Assembly: GCA_015055965.1 (NCBI GenBank)
Contig: SVHG01000001.1
Coordinates: 149,650 to 213,649, forward strand
Origin: Clostridiales bacterium
Lineage (GTDB): Bacteria; Bacillota; Clostridia; Christensenellales; Borkfalkiaceae
Direction: 5' to 3'
Length of the DNA stretch: 64,000 nucleotides
Shown: piece by piece, positions 58,201 through 64,000 of the stretch
How positions within the stretch are numbered: the first letter of the stretch is position 1
Layout: the number at the start of each line of letters is the position of its first letter
The notes under the pieces: generated by a model
Databases searched by the model: none
Told to the model about the DNA's origin: nothing
The model's input: only the letters and a program-made list of their open reading frames with translations
Position numbers and translations under genes: made by a program

Positions 58201-60170
58201 ACGATAAAGTATTCTTCAATTGGACTGACGGTACTGATTACCCCACCGCAGACGGACGTAACGACGGTCGTTGGGGCTCTATCTCATCAGTAACCACTAA
58301 GGTTGATGCAAACGTTAAACACGTTTACTTATGGATAAGCGGTTGGAACTCTTCATTCTCCGTTGCAGTTATGGATTCACACGGCAACCTACTAATGGAT
58401 GAAGCTATCGTTGAAGCACAAGGCAACAACCAACCCTTCGAGCTAAACTTCGCAGTTAACTGCGCAACCGAAGAAACACTTTCATTCGTTCTTTACACCA
58501 CTTCAAGCGATAACAGCTCTATCGTAGCTATGGCAGTAAGCGGTATTGAAGATTACGATTACTCAATTAACAACAGCGAAATCGAGCTATTTGAAGAAGA
58601 AACCTCTCAATTAGCAATTAGCGTTTCACCCGTTAAGGATCTTCACGTTGAATATTCTTCTTCTGCAGAAGGTATTGCTTCAGTAGACGCGTACGGCTTA
58701 ATCACCGCTATTGCTCCCGGCGAAGCTATTATTACCGCAAGTGTAGACGGCAAGGAATTCACCTGTAAGGTTATCGTTAACCAAAGACCTGTTGAATACA
58801 CCTACACCCTAAACGTAACCCAAAAAGAGCTTATTCCTAACGAAACCTTAAAGCTTGAGCTTTCAGTTTCACCCTCTAAGGAATTACAGCTTACCTACTC
58901 TTCTACAGACGACGGTATTGCAGAAGTAGATACCAACGGCTTAATCACCGCTAAGGCAAACGGTAGCGTAACTATTAGCGTTTTAGATAACGGCGTTGTC
59001 GTTGCAGAATGCGCTATTACCGTTAAGGCGTACGTTGTTGCCGGCGAAAGCTCAGTTGCTAACGGCGACGGCGTAAACGTTGTTTTAGGTCACGATACCG
59101 GTAGCCTAACCACCCTTTACTGGGAACGTTACAGAGATAACGGCGAGGTTGTTGCTATGCTTAACGCAACTGACTTAATCCCCACTAATAACGCACCCGA
59201 GGTTGGTGGCGGATTTGGCGACTATAAGGCTGGCATTGGTTGGATTAACGGTAACACTATAGCTGCTTGGGAAGCTAATAACAATAGAGGCGGTCGTTGC
59301 TTTGGCGGTCAAACCGTTGCAACCATTAACGTAAATCCCGCAGTTAAGCAAATTATCGTTTACACCGGTGCTTGGAATGCAAGCGTTTACGCAAGCTTAA
59401 CCCAAAACGACGTTGCTATTGCTACCAGTGAAACCTACGAGGCAGGCGGAACGGGTATTGCAAGATTTGTAACCTTTAACCTAACCGTTTACGAAAGCAC
59501 TACCTTAACCCTTACCTTAAATCCCACAAGCAGCGCAGGCGGTAACGCAAGCATAACTGCAATAGCTATTCTTGGCGATAAGCCCGCTACTACCACTGCT
59601 CTTACGATGACTAAGGAGCTTCTTCCTGCTGAATTCGTAACCGTGGGCGATAAATCTCAACCCTCCGTTTCATACGATCTAACAGCTCTTGGCACGAAAG
59701 ACTGGTTATACACCAACTTTGAAAACCAAGGTACGGATGAAATGTTAAATTCAGACGTTATTGATAGCTCTTCCTTAAGATGGGACGGTGGCGGAAAGTT
59801 CTGGGATTACAAGGCAATCTTCACTTACAGCAACGGTACTAAGTGGAATACCACCGAAGGTCACGATAAGGATAGCGACGTAACTTACGGTACTAACAAC
59901 GGTGTTTGCGGTGCTTGGAACCAAATTTCTGTTAACGTTAATGAAGAAACCAACCATATTCACCTATTCGTTGGCGGATATCAAAGCACTTATTACGTTT
60001 TAGCAATTGATGCAAACGGAACTGTTTTACACCACGAACTTCTTGCTGAAGGTACTTCTGCTTTCCACCTTGACTTTACTGTAACTGCAAGCCAAGCAGA
60101 TAAGATCACCTTTATTATTTACAGACCTAGCGGAAACAACTGTTCACTTGCAGCAGTAGCCGTTAACTAA
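55203..60170 (+). CDS. Giant modular surface lipoprotein, three [Big2-Big2-A-B] super-repeats
   Basis: 1655 residues. Lipobox VSAC (Cys 23), short Ser linker, then three super-repeats of ~535 residues (about 51-582, 582-1115, 1115-1655). Each has two Big_2-like Ig domains (for example VTPATEEAFDVVWNSTAGSV and GTTTITALVEEQLLSCEVTV), a module A (DTLYWEHYS ... GAWNATNN ... ILGN) and a module B (LGTQDWIY ... WVGGYSSTYY ... AALAV). Modules A and B resemble the C-terminal modules of the GH31 enzyme. No catalytic domain is seen. ATG follows AAGGGG. Probably a glycan-binding scaffold working with GH31, 131 bp upstream. Confidence 0.8.
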   Translation: MKTFKKLATLLLLIILVCAVSACLPDLSKLSSSSLSGEITDSSIPEDSSIEEITYEYSLNLTSFSIDVGQSRTLRVIVEPEKEIEVQWASDNDAIATVEDGVVLGVAEGTTLIKATVDGQVLECAVTVNALPIVYEYALDKTAEELVIGDTLQLNVVVTPATEEAFDVVWNSTAGSVAKVENGLVTALSAGTTTITALVEEQLLSCEVTVTSPVKATSTVVERADANLSDNHESLDTLYWEHYSADGERHKLFAEDLVVTDLFEVCGDFNFWDYKIPLSYNDSVVNLAYSRNTNGKHTPHAQEATISFKVAIDSSVKAIRLYSGAWNATNNITLEWDGVVVATAESFTAGGDSLAREVTFFLEEIDPSITELTVKVTASPSSGNVSVPAIVILGNAPAKQSNVTVNYSKTEMPNLVEGNPANEYFLTELGTQDWIYLNKHEVERMNGGNMILVDTLEVEGNNSFDDYKGNFSWSNGTTNALSSGINNDGQFGAWASVSTKINAETNHVYFWVGGYSSTYYFELYDSQGNLLVSELLHEEEGGVTHSFMIDLAVATAVEDTLMLNIYRTGGANCSVAALAVHKYVDYSYSLAQSEIELQAGTTWERLQAIATPDRRFAVSYQSLNEDIATVDANGVITGVSEGQATVKVLIDGEEVGLTATVTVTPAPIEYEYELSAVEAKLIPGQEMDLSVIITPTPTEAPAIVWNSSASDVVSVDNGHLVALKDGEATITALVEGNELACVVTVKTVATATVTTTENNPALVNLSYNDATLDTIYWEHYSGTTVNGSLVGDDIIDLVPGGSQFGDFGIGFNWFNGRGQRVDKNTHNGSHTSGTHLLEAQIQVTPDVKAIRVYVGAWRATNTLSVLYNGVVLATAEAFSADWTSQAREITFNLDVKEATTLTLKAEGSNVEGNISLNAITVLGNANKPAPAVSLSMEKTSLIGQEKNVNLTEIGNLDWFYPETDYVGGDPWDPDQKKNADYIDASAFSMSFYNWFGDFGYDKVFFNWTDGTDYPTADGRNDGRWGSISSVTTKVDANVKHVYLWISGWNSSFSVAVMDSHGNLLMDEAIVEAQGNNQPFELNFAVNCATEETLSFVLYTTSSDNSSIVAMAVSGIEDYDYSINNSEIELFEEETSQLAISVSPVKDLHVEYSSSAEGIASVDAYGLITAIAPGEAIITASVDGKEFTCKVIVNQRPVEYTYTLNVTQKELIPNETLKLELSVSPSKELQLTYSSTDDGIAEVDTNGLITAKANGSVTISVLDNGVVVAECAITVKAYVVAGESSVANGDGVNVVLGHDTGSLTTLYWERYRDNGEVVAMLNATDLIPTNNAPEVGGGFGDYKAGIGWINGNTIAAWEANNNRGGRCFGGQTVATINVNPAVKQIIVYTGAWNASVYASLTQNDVAIATSETYEAGGTGIARFVTFNLTVYESTTLTLTLNPTSSAGGNASITAIAILGDKPATTTALTMTKELLPAEFVTVGDKSQPSVSYDLTALGTKDWLYTNFENQGTDEMLNSDVIDSSSLRWDGGGKFWDYKAIFTYSNGTKWNTTEGHDKDSDVTYGTNNGVCGAWNQISVNVNEETNHIHLFVGGYQSTYYVLAIDANGTVLHHELLAEGTSAFHLDFTVTASQADKITFIIYRPSGNNCSLAAVAVN

Positions 60171-60194
60171 TAACCAACCGCTTAATTTAAGCGC

Positions 60195-60227
60195 AAAAAG
60201 ACCGAGTTAATTCTCGGTCTTTTTTTT
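60195..60227 (+). terminator. Terminator after the modular lipoprotein gene
   Basis: AAAAAGACCGAG / CTCGGTCTTTTTT stem with a T-run. Confidence 0.85.
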
Positions 60228-60289
60228 GCGGTTTAACGGATATACTGTTGCCTAAAATTCAAGATAAAATAAGAATTTTTTAAACCGTA

Positions 60290-60318
60290 TTGACAATTAT
60301 ACCCATTAATGATATAAT
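60290..60318 (+). promoter_or_regulatory. Consensus promoter of a short transcript
   Basis: TTGACA (60290-60295), 17 bp, TATAAT (60313-60318): perfect consensus, followed within ~95 bp by a terminator and no open reading frame. Confidence 0.8.
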
Positions 60319-60324
60319 GTTAAA

Positions 60325-60413
60325 GAGGAATTTCTAGATTTCTTTTGTATAATATATAAAAATCTTTTTTAATACACCGCAAAAGTTTATTGCTTTTGTT
60401 GGTGTATTTTTTT
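60325..60413 (+). ncRNA. Candidate small RNA of about 90 nt
   Basis: A transcript from the promoter at 60290-60318 would start near 60325 and end at the hairpin AATACACCGCAAAAG / CTTTTGTTGGTGTATT followed by seven T (60371-60413). No plausible coding frame lies between. The downstream AraC gene has its own promoter (60435-60463), so this looks like an independent small RNA, or else a leader with a terminator that can be overridden. No known RNA family is recognised. Confidence 0.5.
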
Positions 60414-60434
60414 GCAAAAATTTGCGTTATTAAA

Positions 60435-60463
60435 TTGCAATTAGCAGGATTTTATTATATAAT
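60435..60463 (+). promoter_or_regulatory. Promoter of AraC 3
   Basis: TTGCAA (60435-60440), 17 bp, TATAAT (60458-60463). The start codon is 53 bp downstream, after AAGGA. Confidence 0.68.
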
Positions 60464-60516
60464 AATTGGGGATGGTTGATTTTTACTGTTAGCAGAAATG
60501 CACTATAAGGATTATT

Positions 60517-61419
60517 ATGGAAATACGCAACGAAAATTACGTTAAAAGCTCTTTAAAAAGCGTTTTAAAAATAAGCGGAGTTTATACCGTTCATTATTTT
60601 AAGTACGGTAAAAACTTTAGTGTTCTTCCCGAAAAGCACGATTTTTGGGAAATGGTTTACGTTGACTCCGGCGAGGTTGGCATTATTGCAGACGATAAGG
60701 AATTCACCTTAAAGCAAGGCGAAGCCTTTTTTCACCGCCCTAACGAGCTTCACACCATATACACTAACAATTCCTTTGGTAACACCGCCATAATTTCCTT
60801 TGAATGCACCCAACGCGCAATTAATTACTTTGCAGATAAAATTTTTGTGTTTAGCGATTTTGAAAAGGCGCTTTTAGGTAAAATTATTAACGAAACCCCA
60901 AAATGCTTTTCTGATAAGCTAAACGAAATTTACCTTACCAGAATGACCAAAAGAAAGGACGCGCCCTTAGGTAGCGAGCAAATTATTAAAAACTGTATTG
61001 AGCTTATGCTTCTTTCACTTTTACGCAACGAAAAGAAGGCAGATAATACCAAAATGCTCACCGAAAACCTTTCTACCCTGCATTCAGATAAAATCGTTTC
61101 TAATATAATTAGCTTGCTTAACGAAAGGCTTTATTCTTCTATTGACTTAGATACTATTGCCAAACAGCTTTTCTTTTCTAAAACCTACATAAAGGCAATT
61201 TTTAAAAAGCACATGGGTACTAGCATTATTCAGTACTATATCTTTTTAAAAATAGAAGAATCTAAAAAGCTTATAAGCCAAAACAAATATACCTATACGG
61301 AAATTGCTTACACCTTAGGCTTTAATTCCGTACACTATTTTTCGCGCTTATTTAAGGCTCATACCCAAATGACGCCTTCTGAGTATTCTAAATCCATAAA
61401 GGCAGATAATTTGCTTTAA
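60517..61419 (+). CDS. AraC-family regulator 3
   Basis: 300 residues. N-terminal cupin sensor (EKHDFWEMVYVDSGEVGII and FHRPNELHTIY). C-terminal HTH pair: IDLDTIAKQLFFSKTYIKAI and YTEIAYTLGFNSVHYFSRLF followed by MTPSEYSKS. ATG follows AAGGATTATT. It is the third AraC regulator of the glycan locus and is monocistronic. Its stop codon is the first base triplet of copy 17 of the 36 bp element. Confidence 0.9.
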   Translation: MEIRNENYVKSSLKSVLKISGVYTVHYFKYGKNFSVLPEKHDFWEMVYVDSGEVGIIADDKEFTLKQGEAFFHRPNELHTIYTNNSFGNTAIISFECTQRAINYFADKIFVFSDFEKALLGKIINETPKCFSDKLNEIYLTRMTKRKDAPLGSEQIIKNCIELMLLSLLRNEKKADNTKMLTENLSTLHSDKIVSNIISLLNERLYSSIDLDTIAKQLFFSKTYIKAIFKKHMGTSIIQYYIFLKIEESKKLISQNKYTYTEIAYTLGFNSVHYFSRLFKAHTQMTPSEYSKSIKADNLL

Positions 61420-61452
61420 AAGCCCGTTTATCGCCTTATAAGGGCACTTATA
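61417..61452 (-). repeat. 36 bp dispersed element, copy 17
   Basis: TAAAAGCCC arm, core TTTATCGCCTTATAA (reverse orientation), GGGCACTTA arm; GCCC and GGGC pair. It starts at the AraC 3 stop codon. Confidence 0.75.
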
Positions 61453-61459
61453 AAATAAA

Positions 61460-61795
61460 GATGCGACTATCGCGTGGTTTTTCTTTTTCGGGCATAGCCC
61501 TTGTTTCCCGGCTAGCACAAGCGTACTTTTTATTTAACCTGCCGGTCATGCACTTATTACCTGCTACCCGTCAACGGGTTTCACTTTTGCCTTCTCCTGC
61601 GGGAGAAGGTGTCACGAGTTTTCGAGTGACGGATGAGGAGTTGTATAATTAGTGCTTTAATTTTTATTTGTATTTTTTACCAAAACACCTCATCCACCAC
61701 TAACATGGTCCCCCTTCCCCCACTTGGGAAGGCTCTTTTCCACTCACCGGCAAACCTCTACTGAAACACGCGAACTATCGCGTGGTTTTTCTTTA
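61460..61795. mobile_element. MITE-like non-coding block bounded by 19-bp direct repeats
   Basis: CTATCGCGTGGTTTTTCTT occurs at both ends (about 61468 and 61774). Between them, CCTTCTCCTGCGGGAGAAGG forms a hairpin, and GGATGAGG (about 61631) pairs with CCTCATCC (about 61688). The sequence resembles the non-coding repeats of many gut Firmicutes that read 'CTTCTCC..GGAGAAGG...GGATGAGG'. No transposase or credible gene is present. Confidence 0.6.
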
Positions 61796-61802
61796 CGTTA
61801 AA

Positions 61803-61837
61803 AAAACGCTCGTTTTACTTTTTTAAACGAGCGTTTT
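61803..61837 (-). terminator. Terminator of the HD hydrolase gene
   Basis: AAAACGCTCGTTT / AAACGAGCGTTTT perfect stem, T-run on the minus strand. Confidence 0.82.
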
Positions 61838-61856
61838 CGTGTTCTATTAACTTCTA

Positions 61857-62519
61857 TTAAATAAGCTTAACACCGTTTATAACCAACGAGTATTCACAGC
61901 CTATAAATTTTGCCGCACGGCGACACATTTGCATTCTGGTATGATAAATTTCAAAATAATCTACAACGGGGCTAATTTCAGTATTAATCTCTATATAAGT
62001 GGTTATGGTTTTTCCAACGACCTCTACGTAAGATTTTTCTGCCGCATAGTTTACTCTATCGTGAATATTCATTGCGGAAGAATCTTGAAGTATGGCGTTT
62101 CTAACTCTACTCTTATGCACGTCTGATTTATCTGCAATAATTAACGCAGAGCAAATTTGACTTACGGGTGAGCCCTCCCCCTCGTCGTGATTACCTACAG
62201 CCATCATAACCTGCGCCGCTTCAAAGTAATCCATTTTTAAGTTGGTTAAAATGTTATACGCAAGTAAAGCACCCGTTTGCGCGTGACTGTGGCGGTTAAC
62301 TGCGTTTCCTATATCGTGAAGATAGCCCGCAATCATACCAAGCTCTACAACGCGTTCTTCAGCGCCCAAGGCGGATAAAATATCCCCCGTCCAATTAGAC
62401 ACGATTGAAGAGTGGCGGTTGCTGTGTTCCGTGAAGCCAAGAGCTTCTATTTGCATGCTCATTACCTTAAAAAGAGCCTTTACTTCCTCGTCATTTTTTA
62501 CCGTTTTTAAATCTACCAT
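61857..62519 (-). CDS. HD-domain phosphohydrolase
   Basis: 220 residues. The HD motif is GYLHDIGNAVNRHSHAQTGA, with further ligands at EHSNRHSS upstream and GNHDEGEGS downstream, followed by the Asp of IADKSDVHKSRVR. This is the metal-binding pattern of single-domain HD hydrolases acting on nucleotides or phosphate esters. Substrate not predictable. It lies 47 bp after the PfkB kinase gene and probably shares its transcript. No ribosome binding site stronger than AAGGA is seen. Confidence 0.85.
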   Translation of the reverse strand: MVDLKTVKNDEEVKALFKVMSMQIEALGFTEHSNRHSSIVSNWTGDILSALGAEERVVELGMIAGYLHDIGNAVNRHSHAQTGALLAYNILTNLKMDYFEAAQVMMAVGNHDEGEGSPVSQICSALIIADKSDVHKSRVRNAILQDSSAMNIHDRVNYAAEKSYVEVVGKTITTYIEINTEISPVVDYFEIYHTRMQMCRRAAKFIGCEYSLVINGVKLI

Positions 62520-62533
62520 AATATAAAATCCTT

Positions 62534-62569
62534 TAAAAGCCCGCCTATAGCACGATTAACGGCTAGTTA
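62534..62569 (+). repeat. 36 bp dispersed element, copy 18
   Basis: AAAAGCC arm, core CTATAGCACGATTAACG, GGCTAGTT arm with AGCC/GGCT pairing. It ends on the PfkB stop codon (62567-62569) and fills the spacer to the HD gene. Confidence 0.82.
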
Positions 62570-63493
62570 GAGCAATCTTTCAACGTAAATTCTATCGTAT
62601 ATTTCTTGATATTTATCCTTATAAAAAAGGTTCGTTCCGGGGGTTGTGATAGAAGCCGTTCCAGCAGCAACAGCGGCGCGAAGCACCTCTTCCATACTCT
62701 TACCCTGCTCTATCATAATGCTTGCGGCGGCAATCATACTGTCACCCGCGCCAACGGTAGAGTTAACTGCAACGTTTGCGCTTCTGCAATATAAATTGGT
62801 AATACCGTCAGTTAAAATAGCCCCGCTTTGGCCAAGAGAAAGCAATACGTTTTTAGCGCCCATAGCAATAAGCTTTTTTGCGCCTTCTAGCATTTGGCTT
62901 TTATTTATGTACTGCTTACCCGTAATTGCTTCAAGCTCGCCAAGATTTGGCTTAACTAAATATACGCCAGCTGAAAGTGCCTTGCGTAATTTTTCGCCCT
63001 CGCAATCTACTATTATTTTAACCCCTTCCGGAATTTTTTTACATAATTTATAATAAAAATCATCTTTAACCCCTTGAGGCAAAGAACCGCTCATAACCAC
63101 GATAGAGGCGTTTTTAGCATATTCGCCAACAAGCTCTATAAGCTCTTCCTGCTTATCTTCCGGCACGAATTCGCCTTTATCGTTTATTTCAGTCATCATA
63201 GACCTTTTATCTATAATCTTATAATTCATACGAACTCTGCCGTCCGTTTGAACGAATTTATTTTCTACTCTTTCACGCTCTAGCGTGTGCAAGAACTGCC
63301 CTGCATCCTTAGAAAACATAAACCCCGTGGCAAAGGAGCTACCGCCCAAGCGCGAAACACCGATTGCAACGTTTAGCGCCTTACCCGAATAGGTTAAAAT
63401 TTTGTTTTCTATTCTATTCATTCTGCCTATTTCCAAGCTGTTTAATTCAACGGTGCAGTCTATACTTGGATTAGGACAAACCGTTAATATCAT
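62567..63493 (-). CDS. PfkB-family sugar-phosphate kinase (1-phosphofructokinase/tagatose-6-phosphate kinase type)
   Basis: 308 residues from ATG 63493, which follows GGGGGAT. Landmarks: ILTVCPNPSIDCTVEL, GGSSFATGFMFSKDAG, VVMSGSLPQGV, LVKPNLGELEAITG and the catalytic loop STVGAGDSMIAAASIM with the Asp base. The ID..E start and overall length match FruK/LacC. It would phosphorylate fructose-1-phosphate or tagatose-6-phosphate; no PTS gene is nearby, and a link to galactose catabolism through tagatose is possible given the GH36, but unproved. Confidence 0.9.
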   Translation of the reverse strand: MILTVCPNPSIDCTVELNSLEIGRMNRIENKILTYSGKALNVAIGVSRLGGSSFATGFMFSKDAGQFLHTLERERVENKFVQTDGRVRMNYKIIDKRSMMTEINDKGEFVPEDKQEELIELVGEYAKNASIVVMSGSLPQGVKDDFYYKLCKKIPEGVKIIVDCEGEKLRKALSAGVYLVKPNLGELEAITGKQYINKSQMLEGAKKLIAMGAKNVLLSLGQSGAILTDGITNLYCRSANVAVNSTVGAGDSMIAAASIMIEQGKSMEEVLRAAVAAGTASITTPGTNLFYKDKYQEIYDRIYVERLL

Positions 63494-63639
63494 AATATCC
63501 CCCAATCATAGCTTTAAAGCCACTTTAACGATTTAATCTTAATTTTGTTTTAATAGAAATATTTAATTGTTTAAACCTTTAGCAAAAAGACATACGGTAA
63601 AAGCTATTAGCTATATGTTTTGCATTACATCTTTAGAAA

Positions 63640-63675
63640 TGCCCACCCTTTAACTGAAAAGGGCGGGCACTTTTC
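63640..63675 (-). terminator. Hairpin terminator near the right edge
   Basis: GCCCACCCTT / AAGGGCGGGC. The single mismatch becomes a G-U pair only in the minus-strand RNA, so it probably ends a leftward gene lying beyond the window. Confidence 0.6.
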
Positions 63676-63719
63676 TATTTTATAAAAGATTTTTTAAGTT
63701 ATAACTTAGTTACACGAAA

Positions 63720-64000
63720 GGAGTATTTATGAAGGGGCGCGCAACTACCGCACGTAACCCAAATAAAGCGCATCTTTCGTAACAATAACAAGGCAAATAG
63801 GGTTTATCGTAAATAAGCACTAGATGCGAGCGTGTCTTGCGCAATGATATTGCTAAAGCAATGATATTCGTGCTTTGCACGAATGATATCACTTCGTGAT
63901 GATGTTCGCACCCGTGCGAATTTAGGGATGGCTCTTATTATAGAATAAGGCTTCGCCTAATAAACGTAAAAGCTTATATCACGTTAAATAAGCACTAGAT
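63720..64000. repeat. Second hairpin-string element, single unit, cut by the window edge
   Basis: From 63838 the hairpin string seen at 32.6-33.2 kb recurs once (TTGCTAAAGCAA, TTCGTGCTTTGCACGAA, TTCGCACCCGTGCGAA, with ATGATATT linkers and AGGGATGGCTCTTATTATAG). It is bracketed by TAAATAAGCACTAGAT at about 63810 and at the very end (63985-64000). The preceding TAGATGCGAGC matches the tail segment near 33290. No gene is visible from 63506 to the end. Confidence 0.7.

Noticed and set aside
61461..61652. 63-residue open frame in the block after AraC 3
   Set aside because: It lies entirely inside the MITE-like repeat, without ribosome binding site or protein-like composition.
1..64000. tRNA, rRNA, integrase, phage structural genes or plasmid functions
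   Set aside because: No cloverleaf-like T-loop GTTCRANYC contexts, rRNA motifs or recombinase motifs were recognised by eye; a tRNAscan or profile search would be decisive.

Overview
The window is low-GC DNA from an anaerobic, Gram-positive-type bacterium. Lipoprotein signal peptides, sigma-A promoters of the TTGACA-17-TATAAT type, strong AGGAGG-like ribosome binding sites, a ylbM/tmcAL-yceD-rpmF neighbourhood, pta-ackA acetate fermentation genes, BspA-type leucine-rich repeats and a sugar ABC transporter with AraC regulators all fit an uncultured gut Clostridia (Firmicutes). The genus cannot be read from the sequence. No rRNA, tRNA or CRISPR array was found.

Layout. 1-13.7 kb: end of a TetR-like regulator, a radical SAM protein (YhcC family), an unusual two-gene operon (CbbX-type AAA+ ATPase plus a membrane protein with a Rossmann-like region and an RyR-like C-terminus), a small leucine-rich repeat protein, a MacB-like ABC transporter, a PHP-like/dehydrogenase-like pair, HU and a DegV protein. 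13.9-20.0 kb: a compact restriction-modification block (GIY-YIG-like/SF2 helicase fusion, a 223-residue unknown, an Eco57I-type methylase and a methylase-like protein without NPPY) facing a small XRE regulator whose C-terminal tail lies in another frame. 20.1-32.5 kb: two lipoproteins, a YfcE phosphodiesterase, yceD-rpmF, pta-ackA, tmcAL, ypsA, another lipoprotein, an acyl-ACP thioesterase and a membrane protein. 32.5-33.6 kb: non-coding repeats, mainly five 123-124 bp units made of small hairpins. 33.6-37.9 kb: a MarR regulator and a heterodimeric ABC exporter. 38.2-61.4 kb: a glycan-use locus. One leftward run holds a solute-binding lipoprotein, two permeases, a secreted TIM-barrel-like protein with four binding modules, its cytoplasmic relative and a GH36 alpha-galactosidase; it is accompanied by three AraC regulators, a secreted GH31 enzyme and a 1655-residue modular surface lipoprotein. 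61.4-64 kb: a MITE-like block, an HD hydrolase, a PfkB sugar kinase and another hairpin-repeat element.

How it fits together. Surface GH31 and TIM-barrel-like proteins, with their many binding modules, would cut and hold an extracellular glycan. The ABC transporter would import the oligosaccharides, GH36 and the cytoplasmic TIM-barrel-like protein would finish digestion, and sugar phosphates and acetate metabolism (PfkB, Pta, AckA) would follow. This is inference from domain content and gene order.

Most unusual across the window: about 18 copies of a ~36 bp element with arms AAAAG...CTTTT around a conserved core close to TATAGCGCGATTA. They sit at gene ends, often touching stop codons, and one lies in frame inside a lipoprotein gene. 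I do not recognise this family.
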